Positions 51,900 through 62,000 of a stretch of 64,000 bases of DNA are shown piece by piece. The translations under genes and the position numbers were made by a program. Below the pieces are notes generated by a model. It was not told the origin of the DNA. It made no database searches and saw only the letters and a list, made by a program, of their open reading frames with translations. The DNA is from Promicromonospora sp. MEB111 (GTDB lineage Bacteria > Actinomycetota > Actinomycetes > Actinomycetales > Cellulomonadaceae): NCBI RefSeq assembly GCF_030209445.1, contig NZ_JARVSD010000011.1:124001-188000 (forward strand), written 5' to 3'. Position 1 is the stretch's first letter; every line of letters starts with the position of its first letter.

Positions 51900-53112
51900 T
51901 CACCGGGCCCAGCTGGTAGAGACCACGGGAAAGCCGGAGCGGCACGACCGCGCCACCGGCTGGGGCCGAGCGGACGCGGAAGCACCCGTTGGGCCGATGA
52001 CGGGGCGGCACTCAGGAATCGCCGGTCTCGATTCGCTGCCGTGGCTCTGTCCGCCCCTCCTGCCCGTCGAGCGCACGGGCCCGGGTCGGACCGCGTGGCG
52101 AGGACCAGCCCCGCTACCCGGGTACTGCGGCTCCACGGCTGTGTCGGGGGCCCGCTCGGCGCAGGGAGGCACCGGGGCAGGACCGTCGTCCGCAGTAGTG
52201 GCTGTTGTCGCGGCGGCAGGGTGACCCGTGTGCTCGGCGGTGCGGGCATCGGCCATGCTGGGTGGACTGACGGGCCGCCGCCGGCCGCCGGGCTGCGGCG
52301 TCGCGTCGCCGTCCGCCATCTCGACCGGGCCGTCGCTCTTGCTCGCGGTCGGTTCTAGGGCGAGCCGTCTGCAGGCCCCGGCCTGCATGGCGCGGTCCCA
52401 GCCGCTCAGGACGTTGTCGATCTGCAGGCTGTAGTACGCAAGTCTGCTCAACGGTCCGGTGCCGATCATGCCCAGGGTGATGAGGAGGTAGAGCGGGGCG
52501 AACAGCCACGCACCGACCATCACACTCCACGGGTTGGCCGAGTAGGTCCGCAGTTCACTGGCCGCGGACAGGAGGATCCTGACCCAGAACATCCCGATCA
52601 AAGAGCCCGTGAGCACGCTCATCACGGCGGTGGGCCGGTCGCCGATACCCAGATGCAGGCCGGCGAGGGTCGCCAGCAGCGCGATGCTGAGCAGGCCGGC
52701 ACCCGCGACGGTCAGACTCTTGCTCAGGACTGTGGGCCCGGCCGGCCGGCCGGGCGAGTGCGAGGTAGCCCGCGCAGTGGATGGCAAGGACCATGCCCAG
52801 TGTGCGCGCCGCCCTGAGGTGGCCGACACGCCTGGCGCGGTCGCGCCGTCCGGCGACGCTGCGGGCCAGTGTGGTCTTGACCAGCAACCGGCTGCGGCCA
52901 GCGAACTTCGGGAATGCGTCGAGCTTCCCGATTTCGATGATGAGTACCGCCGCGAGTATCAGGTAGAAGAATGCCGGCTGTACCCACCCGGTCCGAGAGT
53001 CGACCACCGTGTCGATGCCCAGCATGAACGTGAGGATCGCGGTCAGCATGGCGATCCCTGTGCTGATCGTCAGTGCGCCGTCCAGGAGGGTGAGGCGGGC
53101 GTAGTCGTCCAA
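51900..53112 (-). pseudogene. Multi-pass membrane protein split by a (CCGG)4 frameshift
   Basis: The first frame, from a TTG at 53112, gives membrane helices (TISTGIAMLTAILTFMLGID, FFYLILAAVLIIEIGKL, RTLGMVLAIHCAGYLALARP) and then loses sense. The neighbouring frame continues with LSKSLTVAGAGLLSIALLAT, MSVLTGSLIGMFWVRILL, MVGAWLFAPLYLLITLGM, then a long Pro/Ala-rich tail to 51900. The break falls exactly in four tandem CCGG units at 52738-52753; removing one unit restores a single protein of about 402 residues. The function of the protein is unknown. It could be inactivated, phase-variable, or a base-calling artefact. Confidence 0.6.
52738..52753. repeat. Tetranucleotide tandem repeat (CCGG)4
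   Basis: Four exact CCGG copies inside a coding region, flanked by GGGC and GGGCGAG. A change of one unit shifts the reading frame of the surrounding membrane gene, and three units would put both halves in one frame. Confidence 0.85.
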
Positions 53113-53314
53113 GCTCGGTCCGCACCGGAAGGCAAGGACTTCGCTCCCCGGCCCGACCGCGGCTTTTCATCCTCGTTGCCCCAGATTCACCCGCGAGCAC
53201 GCATGCGTCCCAGCCGTGACCTGTCAAGATTGACCTCTCGTCGCCCGCATCCGTATCACCCTCCCCTGAACGAAGGAAAGGCGTCTTGACATTGACGTAG
53301 GTCGTGAAGAGCCA

Positions 53315-54130
53315 GTGCACGGGCCAGGAAAAGCTCGGGTCCCGATCAACGGTGACGAGGAACGTCTACGAGACCTCGCCCTCTCGGTCGCGCGCTGTCC
53401 CGAGGTCGATCGGGCGCGGAGCGACCTCGCGCACCCGTGCCGCACGATCGTGAACGTCCAGGAAGGGCCGCCTGAGAGGTTCCAAGTTCCCGAAGGGTGG
53501 GCCGGCAACCTGGCCCAGGCGCGGATCGTGTTCCTGAGCTCGAACCCGTCGATCAGCGAGCCCAAGGAGGGCAAGCCACCCGAGTCCGCCGAGGCATATC
53601 CCGCGGCAGCGGACGACAATGACCTCATCGCGGACTTCGTCGTCCACCGCTTCGACGGGTGCTGGGCGCGACCCGAAGGAAAGCATCGGCGCATCGATGG
53701 TGGCTACACCTACGTCGCGTTTTGGGGGGCGATCCGCAAGGTTGCCACCGACCTTCTCGGGTATCAAGCGAGTCCGGCGGCCGACTACGTCATGACGGAG
53801 GTCGTCCACTGCAAGAGCAAGGGCGAGACTGGAGTCAATAAGGCCCTGGACCGATGCAGCGGATTGCACATGGACCGCATACTCGCCGATTGTCCCGCCG
53901 CTGTGATGGTTGTCGTTGGCGGCAAGGCTCGTGACCGCGTCGCGCGCATCTGGGACCTAGGGTGGGACAAGAAGCACACGCCGGCCGTCGTGCGTGAGAT
54001 CGCAGGTCGACGGCGCACGATCGTGCAGCTCGCCCATCCCGCCGCGTTCGGCGCCAATGAGTACGTGTCCACCAAGTATCCCGAGCACCTTGCCGTGCTG
54101 CGAGCGGCCGCGCTGGGTGCGCCCGCCTAA
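53315..54130 (+). CDS. Uracil-DNA-glycosylase-like protein of unknown activity
   Basis: A 271-residue soluble protein with a UDG-superfamily pattern: ARIVFLSSNPSISEPKEG early (like the GxNPS motif I strand), VMTEVVHCKSKGETG in the middle, AAVMVVVGGKARDRV, and a late RTIVQLAHPAAFG resembling the H-P-S/A motif II. The expected catalytic Asp/Asn of motif I is not obvious, so glycosylase activity is uncertain. Start GTG at 53315 with a weak ribosome site. It converges on the GTPase/helicase operon, separated from it by a hairpin. It may be a DNA-repair or defence accessory. Confidence 0.65.
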   Translation: MHGPGKARVPINGDEERLRDLALSVARCPEVDRARSDLAHPCRTIVNVQEGPPERFQVPEGWAGNLAQARIVFLSSNPSISEPKEGKPPESAEAYPAAADDNDLIADFVVHRFDGCWARPEGKHRRIDGGYTYVAFWGAIRKVATDLLGYQASPAADYVMTEVVHCKSKGETGVNKALDRCSGLHMDRILADCPAAVMVVVGGKARDRVARIWDLGWDKKHTPAVVREIAGRRRTIVQLAHPAAFGANEYVSTKYPEHLAVLRAAALGAPA

Positions 54131-54204
54131 GCGGGCAGCCAGAACCTGGGCGTCCGGCAGGCCGAGCGGCTCGCAGCGAGATCGCCGGGACTTCGCAAAC
54201 TGCG

Positions 54205-54220
54205 GCCTCCCGGGGGAGGC
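54205..54220. terminator. Short hairpin between convergent genes
   Basis: GCCTCCC pairs with GGGAGGC across two bases, halfway between the convergent stops at 54130 and 54264. No U-tract is seen. It is plausible as a weak bidirectional terminator. Confidence 0.45.
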
Positions 54221-54263
54221 ATACCAAGCAGGAGGCGAAGTCTGCGCAGAAGGCTTCGGGGAA

Positions 54264-55556
54264 CTACTTCTTGGTTCGCTGCTTCACAAGGGCATTGACG
54301 ACCTGCATGACGGTCGGTGCGTAGTCCTTCCAGGCCGTCTCGACCATTTCGATCGGGAGCTTGCCGTTGTAGACCCGCTCGCACAGTCGCATCCAAGCTT
54401 CGCCGGTAGCGGTGGTCAAGGCGCCTGCGACGGCGGCGTTGATCACGTTCCCGAGGCCAGGGATCAACTTGAGGAAGCTCCTTGCAAGGGCCTTGCCTGC
54501 GAACTGAACGGCGAGCTGTGCCAGAGCCTGAGCGCTGAGCACTACTTTGATGTCAAGCCCGTAGACAGACGCGATCTTGCCCATCATCGTCAGCTGGATC
54601 GGCGCGATGATCGCGGCGTCGGCCAACGGAATCGGCGTTGCTGCCGCTGCCGCGGCAGCGCCCGATGCTGCGGCTATGTACCGACGACACAGTGCCCGCT
54701 TGAGCGGCAGCGAGAGGCGCTGCGCGACGCGAAGCGCATCCTTCGTGTCGCCAGGAGACAATTCGAGGGTCGTCTCAACCAACTCGTGCAGTCCATGGGC
54801 AGGCCCACCAAACCTGCCCTGATCCTTGGCGGCGGTCAGGACGACTGCATCGACCGGCAGATCAAATGACTCACCCTCTCGATCGAGGGGGCCCTCAAGC
54901 CAGTCGCGCAGGCTCTGCGAGTCGTCCGAAGCAGTCCACGTTCCTGTGAGGTTCATCCTCCGTGCGACCTTGGTGAGGACGATGACCACGGGCACACCCT
55001 GCCTCCGGAACTCGCGGAGGACGGCGATCTCTGCAGGCTGAATTTTGCCGAGCGTCGACAGGACGCAGTACCAAACCGCGGAGATCCGCTGGTGCGCCGG
55101 CCCTGCGGCGATGGTTTTCAGGTCGGCACGCACCGATTCGGCAGGATCCGTGCGAGAGCCGATCTCAAAACCCTCGAAGTCCCAGATCCCCAGAGATTTG
55201 TCGGCGTTGGTGTAGTAGTTGATGCCCTTTGTGACGGGCAATCCGATGCCCGTCTCTGCGAGGTCTTCTCCGAAGACGGCGTTTACGAGCGTGGATTTTC
55301 CTACTCCTGTTCCGCCGACCACCACGAGATTGAACCGGCCGATCCGGTCCCGTTCGGACTTCGCCGCATCGATGAGCGGCGCGGGGTCGAGGAACGGTTC
55401 GTCGTCGAGGGCTTGGGCACCGGTCACGGCGTAACCCTGACAGATTTGGACAACGGGCGCTGGGCCTTTGGCGGGTGATCTTCCGTCGAAACCACCGGCG
55501 TCGCTGAAATCACGCTTACCCGGAGCGGCACCGGCCAAGTGCTCACTGCGGCTCAC
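54264..55556 (-). CDS. P-loop GTPase with DUF697-type membrane region
   Basis: A 430-residue protein. Walker A/G1 GGTGVGKST is at 81-89 in NLVVVGGTGVGKSTLVNAVF; a G3-like stretch is GIWDFEGFEI; the G4 position reads VVIVLTKVA, lacking the canonical Asp of TKxD. After about residue 290 a DUF697/YcjF-like region follows (AAASGAAAAAAATPIPLADA, IAPIQLTMMGKIASVYGL, FLKLIPGLGNVINAAVAGAL), which probably inserts into or presses on the membrane. Start is a GTG overlapping the end of the SNF2 gene by 14 bases, so it is the third gene of the helicase operon. Such GTPases may sense or act at membranes. The missing G4 Asp suggests altered nucleotide specificity. Confidence 0.82.
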   Translation of the reverse strand: MSRSEHLAGAAPGKRDFSDAGGFDGRSPAKGPAPVVQICQGYAVTGAQALDDEPFLDPAPLIDAAKSERDRIGRFNLVVVGGTGVGKSTLVNAVFGEDLAETGIGLPVTKGINYYTNADKSLGIWDFEGFEIGSRTDPAESVRADLKTIAAGPAHQRISAVWYCVLSTLGKIQPAEIAVLREFRRQGVPVVIVLTKVARRMNLTGTWTASDDSQSLRDWLEGPLDREGESFDLPVDAVVLTAAKDQGRFGGPAHGLHELVETTLELSPGDTKDALRVAQRLSLPLKRALCRRYIAAASGAAAAAAATPIPLADAAIIAPIQLTMMGKIASVYGLDIKVVLSAQALAQLAVQFAGKALARSFLKLIPGLGNVINAAVAGALTTATGEAWMRLCERVYNGKLPIEMVETAWKDYAPTVMQVVNALVKQRTKK

Positions 55557-58500
55557 CTCCGAGATTCCAGAGCTTCACCCAATCTTTGACGTACTTCGTC
55601 GTCGTGAAGTCATCAGTGTCGGTGTCGTCGAAGGCGCGCAGGACGTATCGCAGGCGGTCCTCGCTTGCGGGACCGAACGAGACCTCCACCAGGGCCAGAC
55701 GGTGACCGTCACCGAGGTTCTTGGCGTAGATGACCTCGTTCTTCGTGACGGTGAAGTCGACCGCGCCGAGGATCCGCCCCTTGACCTCGATCTGCACCAC
55801 GGACCCGTCCGCTCTGACCGACCTGACGTCGAAGCCAGGGTTGTTGTGCGGCATCTCGACGGGCTCGGCACCGAGCACCCTCTCGGCCGCCAGCACGGCT
55901 TCCACGGCTCTGCGGTCCACACGGGCGGTGTCGCGCGCATGCAGCGGAACGTCGACTTCCATGTCGACCGGCGCACCCGGCCGGAGCATGCCGGCCGGGA
56001 CCACGATCGCCGCCCCACGCACCAGCGGAGGCTGCACTGTTAGCTGCTCCTCCAGATCGAGCGAGGCCATTCGTCGAAGAAGGCGGACCTCCAGCTCGCG
56101 GGCTCGCAGGAAGGCCGTCTCCGGCCTCGTCCGCACCTTCTTCCCGGCTGCGACCTGATCCGTCAGCCTGGCGTGCTCGGCGTCCCAGTGGTTGACCTCC
56201 GCGATCAGACGTGTCCGGACCGCTGCTCGGGTTCTACCGACCGTCGCGCCGACCGCGCGTCCGACGTCATCGGAATGTGCTGGCAGCGTGTGCTCGGTCG
56301 CCCAGGCGAGAGCCAGAGCTTCGGCGCCGTCCGCGAGCCAGCCCTGACCCGAGACCTGATCGGCGGCGTCGGACAGATCGACTGGTACCGGCCCGTAGTC
56401 GAGGTACGGTGCAGGGCCGCCTGCCCGTGCCTCACCTGACGGATCCAGCTCGGTGTACGCGAACCGCCGGGAGACCACGCGTCCATGGCCGTCGTGGATC
56501 GCCTCGGTCGACGCGACGAGCAGCCATGGGTCGAGCTCCTCGGCCTCCGCGTCGTAGAGGATGGTGCCGCGCTCGAGAGCGGACCCGAGATCCTCGATCG
56601 TCAGGTCGACGACGGCGTCGAGCAGGGGATGCCCTGGCGCGAGAAGCTCTGCGACAGGAAGCCCAGGCTTCCGGATCTCGGCGCGTTCGAACACGACTCG
56701 CTCGTACCGTTCGAGCACAGAGGGAGCAGCACCGCGCCGACGGCGCTCGCGGAGCCGGAGCGGCACCCGGGTGATCTCGTACCTCCCCGTCTCTCGCGCC
56801 ACGATGCGCCCGCCGAGCCGGGAGAACGCCGCGTGGAAGAAGGCCCGCACGTAGTGGGGCTGCAGCCGTCGCGCCCGGGCGAGCTCCAGCCGGCGTGCGA
56901 TCTCCTCTGAGTCGGTGGCTGTGAGAGCGTCCGAGGTCAGAGCTCGTTCCGCGAGCAGCCGGTCCAGTCCTTCGCCGACGGTCGCGTCGATGACCTCCTC
57001 GAGCCGGGACCGGACGTTGGGTCGGTCGCCGTATCGGATCGCCTCGAGCAGGAGACCGCGTAACGGCTGGTTCTCGAAGGCCTCGCCGAGCACGTCGAAG
57101 ACCTGCCCGCCGTAGTCCCTCCGTTGCTGCTCCACCTTGGCCAGCAAGCTGGTGAAGACCTGGCCTTCTCGGGTGTCCTCGGCCACGAGGTTCCAGAGGT
57201 GACAGGTCTCGGTCTGCCCGATCCGGTGGATGCGTCCGAACCGCTGCTCGATCCGGTTCGGGTTCCAGGGCAGGTCGTAGTTGACCATCAGGTGGGCCCG
57301 CTGCAGGTTGAGCCCTTCGCCGGCAGCGTCGGTGGCAACTAGGACCCTGACCTCGCGGTCCTGCGTGAACCGCTCTGTCACTCCCCGGCGCGCCTCGCGG
57401 GCCAGTCCGCCGTGGATTGAGACGACGGCGCCGGAGTCGCCGAGCAGCGTCCCGATCTGGTCGACCAGGTACCTCAGCGTGTCCTTGTGCTCGGTAAAGA
57501 CGATCAGCTTGCGGGGCGCACCGTCGGCACCGGCCGCCACGCCCTGGTCGATGAGGATGGACCGCAGCTCCGTCCACTTCCGGTCGGCGCCCGCGAGTCT
57601 GACCCGCCGCGCCAGGACGACGAGGTCGTCGAGCGCCGCGATCTCGGCTCGGAGCTCAGCGACCGTCCGCGCGGCCGTAGCAGCATCAAGCACCTCATCC
57701 TCAACGCCTTCGACCTCGCCGGCGTCGAGGTCGTCGAGTCGCTCGTCGAGGTCGTCTCCTTCCCAGGCCTCCAGCCGCGTCTCGTGGTGCCCGACTGTGT
57801 CTGGGGTTCCGCCCGCCTCGATCTCGCGGACGCGCGAGCTGAGCCGATCGTGGCGACGTTCCAAGCTTCGGAGGATCGCCTCCGGGCTTGAGGCCAGACG
57901 GCGCTGCAGGACGGTGAGGGCGAAGCCGACGGTGTTGCGACGTCCTGCATCGGCTGCGAGCCGCTCGGCCCGGCCCATCTCGGTTCGCACGTACTCGGTG
58001 ACCCGCTCGTACAGCTCGGCCTCGCCGGGCGACAAGGCATAGGGCACCGTGTAGGCCCACCGCTCGGGGAACAGCGGCCTGCCATCCAGGGTGAGCAGCT
58101 GTTCCTTGACCCGGCGCAGCATGAGGTCGTTCGGCCTCGCCGAGGATCCGCCTCGGGGCCGGCCCTCGAACCTGTCGGCGTCGAGCAGGGCGAGGAAGAG
58201 CTGGAAGTCGTCGGCGTGCCCGGAGTGCGGTGTCGCGGTCATGAGCAGCAGATGCCTGGCGATCCGTCCCAGCAGCAACCCGAGCTGGTAACGCCTGGTC
58301 CGTTTGAGCTCCTGGCCTGCCCAGTGGGCCGACATGCGGTGGGCCTCGTCGACGACGACCAGGTCCCAGTCGGTTGCCTTCAGCGCTTCGAGCAGGCCCT
58401 CATGCCGGGAAAGCTGGTCCATCCGCGCGATGAGGAGCGGCGATCTGGCAAAGACCTCAGCCGGATCGCGGGCGGCGTCGATCGCACTCTTGGTGAGGAT

Positions 58501-59073
58501 GTCGAACGTCAGCCCGAACTTGTCCGCGAGCTCGTCCTGCCACTGCTCGACCAGTGACCCTGGAGCGACGACGAGACAGCGTTCCAGGTCACCGCGAAGG
58601 AGGAGCTCCTTGATGTACAGGCCGGCCATGATCGTCTTGCCGGCACCGGGATCGTCGGCCAGCAGGAATCGCAGGGGCGTGCGGGGCAGCAGGTCCTCGT
58701 ACACCGCGCGCAGCTGATGAGGCAGCGGGTCCAGGTCCGAGGTCGAGACAGCGAGCATCGGGTCGTAGAGCGCGGCATACCGGATCCGCAGCGCTTCTGC
58801 GGCGAGGCGCCACTCGGCGGGGTCGGCATCGAAGGCTCGGCGGGTCGAGCCCTCCACACGGAGCCGTGCCTCGTCGGACCGTCGCAGAAGGGCCTCGCCC
58901 AGACCGCCCGACACGTCGCGGTAGGTCAGCTCGACAGCGCTCGTGCCGATCCATCGTGCGGCGACAACAGTGACGACGTCTCCGGCAACGCCTCGCACGC
59001 GAAGCCCGGGAACGAGCTTCTCCAGCTTAGTCCCGAGCGCCGCTGTGACACGGGAGTCGTCGTCCGCGGTCAT
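55543..59073 (-). CDS. SNF2-type helicase with C-terminal DUF3883-like domain
   Basis: A 1176-residue SF2 ATPase. The N-terminal beta barrel is followed by motif I FLLADDPGAGKTIMAGLYI (141-147 core), DEAH at 242-245 in LVVVDEAHRM, motif III LLLMTATPHSG, and motifs V-VI VLVATDAAGEGLNLQRA and LPWNPNRIEQRFGRIHRIGQ. Between the two lobes lies a long coiled-coil insertion. The C-terminus (EMPHNNPGFDVRS, VVQIEVKGRILGAVDFTVT, NEVIYAKNLGDGHRLALVEV) matches the DUF3883 pattern, a restriction-nuclease-like fold often fused to defence helicases. The start ATG overlaps the upstream helicase stop (ATGA). It recalls DISARM DrmD and similar SNF2 defence proteins; no methylase is visible in the window. Confidence 0.88.
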   Translation of the reverse strand: MTADDDSRVTAALGTKLEKLVPGLRVRGVAGDVVTVVAARWIGTSAVELTYRDVSGGLGEALLRRSDEARLRVEGSTRRAFDADPAEWRLAAEALRIRYAALYDPMLAVSTSDLDPLPHQLRAVYEDLLPRTPLRFLLADDPGAGKTIMAGLYIKELLLRGDLERCLVVAPGSLVEQWQDELADKFGLTFDILTKSAIDAARDPAEVFARSPLLIARMDQLSRHEGLLEALKATDWDLVVVDEAHRMSAHWAGQELKRTRRYQLGLLLGRIARHLLLMTATPHSGHADDFQLFLALLDADRFEGRPRGGSSARPNDLMLRRVKEQLLTLDGRPLFPERWAYTVPYALSPGEAELYERVTEYVRTEMGRAERLAADAGRRNTVGFALTVLQRRLASSPEAILRSLERRHDRLSSRVREIEAGGTPDTVGHHETRLEAWEGDDLDERLDDLDAGEVEGVEDEVLDAATAARTVAELRAEIAALDDLVVLARRVRLAGADRKWTELRSILIDQGVAAGADGAPRKLIVFTEHKDTLRYLVDQIGTLLGDSGAVVSIHGGLAREARRGVTERFTQDREVRVLVATDAAGEGLNLQRAHLMVNYDLPWNPNRIEQRFGRIHRIGQTETCHLWNLVAEDTREGQVFTSLLAKVEQQRRDYGGQVFDVLGEAFENQPLRGLLLEAIRYGDRPNVRSRLEEVIDATVGEGLDRLLAERALTSDALTATDSEEIARRLELARARRLQPHYVRAFFHAAFSRLGGRIVARETGRYEITRVPLRLRERRRRGAAPSVLERYERVVFERAEIRKPGLPVAELLAPGHPLLDAVVDLTIEDLGSALERGTILYDAEAEELDPWLLVASTEAIHDGHGRVVSRRFAYTELDPSGEARAGGPAPYLDYGPVPVDLSDAADQVSGQGWLADGAEALALAWATEHTLPAHSDDVGRAVGATVGRTRAAVRTRLIAEVNHWDAEHARLTDQVAAGKKVRTRPETAFLRARELEVRLLRRMASLDLEEQLTVQPPLVRGAAIVVPAGMLRPGAPVDMEVDVPLHARDTARVDRRAVEAVLAAERVLGAEPVEMPHNNPGFDVRSVRADGSVVQIEVKGRILGAVDFTVTKNEVIYAKNLGDGHRLALVEVSFGPASEDRLRYVLRAFDDTDTDDFTTTKYVKDWVKLWNLGGEPQ

Positions 59074-62000
59074 CCTGCGAGCCGCTCCCAAAGCTCGGTG
59101 CCCACAGGCAGGACTACCCAGCCCTCGGCGGCGAGGTCGCGCCGATCCGCGTCGCTAAGATCCTCCACCTCCAAGGCGATCTGCCGGTCGGCCCAGGAGA
59201 TTCCGATCGGGACGCCACCTTCGGACTCGAATCCGAGGTCCGGCACAGGCGCGCCGTGGTCGGCGAGGATCTGGAGGACGGCGCGCTCCGCACCGGTCGA
59301 GAGGGAGAAGGCCTGCTCCCAGCCAGACGGGACAGCCGAGCCTTCGGCGCCCAGGAGGCTGCGCAGGATGTCGGCCGCGTCGCCGCGAGAGAGCTCGTCG
59401 TGATCGCGCTGGTTGCTGAACGACCTGAGGCAGCCGTAGCAGGACGTCTCGGCTCCGCACTCGCACGAGCTGACCCGTCGCAGGGCGGCGTCGAGCACGC
59501 GTTCCAGGTTCGCCTCGACGTTCAGCACGTGCCCGGCGCCGCCGGGGACCCGGTCGAACAGGGAGATGGACCAGTCCTCGAGTCCCTCCGGGACGAGGGA
59601 ACCACCGAGGTCGTCACGGGCGATTTCCAGCGTGTCGCTGGCGGCCTCGACGATCGCGTACAGGACCGACTTCCAGGCGCCCTGCGTCCTCCGGCCGCCG
59701 CCGACAGAGAACCGGAGGGAGACGAGATCCGTCTCGTAGTGATGGGCAAGGTCGAGCAGTCGCATCGGCCCCGTGCAGTCGACGTTGCGCAAGGTGTGCT
59801 TGTGCTTGGCTGGCGGAACCTTCGGATGCTTGGCCCGTGACGTCCCGAACCCGCACCACTCGCAGATCCAGAATCCCATCCCCGCGGGACCGTCCGCGAC
59901 GGAGACGAGTCGTCCTCGTGGGCCGGCCTCGGCCTCGATCCCGCCGCCGGCCAGCCGCAGCTCCCGGGTGTGAGCCTCGGGGGACTTCGCCAGGACGTGC
60001 ACCGCACCACTCCATGAGCGCTGCGGAGGGCGAGCCCCGGGGCGCTTCGGCTCAGAGCCGGCGATGAAGCCGAACTCGGGGATCGTCAGGGTCCGCGGGC
60101 TCGCCTGGTTCACGTGCTTGCAGACGGAGCACGTGCTGTCGAGCGCCTCCAGGCCCTGCCAGAACGCGCCGCAATGTCCGCAGACCTGGTACTTGAACTC
60201 CTGGAGTTCGCGCCCAGGCAGCCTGTAGATGCCACGCGACACCCACAGCCGGCCTCCGGCCACGAGCTCGGCGTCGGGGGCGTATTCGTGAATGGCCGAG
60301 GAGAGGTCCCGCGTGAGGTCGAGGTCTGCGCCGCCGTCCTTGCCATATCCGAAGTCGGTCCGGAGTTCGACGGAGTCCACGGGGAAGCCGTACTTCGGGA
60401 GGACGTTGCGGTTTGCGAGGTAGCCGAGCAGGTCGCGGCTGCGCAGGGTGTTGCTGACCTTCTGGTATCGCTCGGCCAGACCGTACTTCTTTTGCTCGGA
60501 GGCTTCGGTGCTGAGCTGCTCAAGCACGTCGATCTCGCCAGTCAGCTCCAGGCGAACCTTCTCCAGAAGGTCGACGAGACGCCCCGCCCAGCTTTGGTCG
60601 TCAAGGCCCACCTCGGCGGCAATCTCCGCCGGGATCACGCGGGCGAGCGACTCCGCTACGCCGGGCGGCACCGGACTGAGGAAGCCCTTGATCAAGGTAA
60701 CAGGAGGATCGTTCCCCTCGTCGTCCGGCAGGAAGAACTCGCCGGCCTTCCGGTAGATCCGCCCCGTGCTCTCGAAGACCCATCGGAAGAAGGCAGCCAT
60801 CGCGATGGACTGGGCATGACGTCGATCGATGCGCTCGTTGACGAGCGGGATGTACGGCGCGCGGACGTGCCCGCTGATCATCACCTCGGGATCGGCAAAC
60901 CTCGTTAGGTCGTGGGACCGGCGCTGTGCGAAGGTCACGACGAGCGCGGCCGCACCGGACCGCCGCCCGGCCCGCCCAGCCCGCTGCAGATAGTTCGCGG
61001 TCATCGGAGGCATGTTCCGCATCATCACAGCCTGCAGCTCACCGACGTCGACGCCGAGCTCGAACGTCGTCGAGCAGGACAGAGCGTTGACCTCGCCTTT
61101 TACGAACTGGTGCTGGATCTCGGCCGCCCGGGTGTTGGCCCACTGAGCGGTGTGCTCGATCGCCGTCAGCGAGACGGCGTTGAGGGTGCGGTACACGGTG
61201 CGGTAGTGGTCTCGGTCCTCGTCGACGGGTGGAGGCGAGAAGGGCTCGAGGGTTCCTTCGCACCGCAGCGCCGGACAGACGTCACGGACCGACACGGGGG
61301 AGGTCCGGCGGCACACCGAGCAGCGGTACACGGGGGCCTTCTCCGTAATCAGGGAGAACCGCAGCAGCTCGTGGTCGATCTGGTGGACGACGCCCAGGGA
61401 CTTCTCGGTACTTGCGCGGAGCCACTTGACCGGTGGGGTCGGTGCGGTCAGCATCCGCCAGATATTTGCGAGGAACTCGTGCGGGTCGGCGTCCGAGCCG
61501 AGCTCCGCGAGGACCTTGGTTACGTAGTCGACGCGCCGGTTGGTGCCCTTGGTCGGCAGCCAGGAGAGCACCTTGCGCATCGGCTCCGAGCCCTTCCCGC
61601 GGACTCGGATCGGGCCCAGACGCGGAGCGAAGATCTCGTCGTTCGACGGGACGGACCCCGGCATCTCCACCGCGCCCTGCTGGCGCAGGGTGCGGACGAG
61701 CTCCTGGAGGAGGTCCCAGGCTTCGTCGTCGGACAGCCCCAGGGCGGTCAGCGGACGCGGTGCCGGACCCGAAGGCCGCTCCAAAACGATCCCGACCAGT
61801 CCCAGGCCTTCGAGAGACTGACGGTCGTCCGTGGCCACGGCCTCCGCCATGACCCACGGCGCGACGATCCGCGACTCGCCCTGCGCCGTCAGCCCGCCCT
61901 TGAAGAACTGCACCTTCTTCGCAGCGGCGCGCGTGCTGAACACGAGATCCTCCACCGAGACGGCCTCGTCGTCGGCGTGGGCCTTGGCCAGGCCCTGGGT

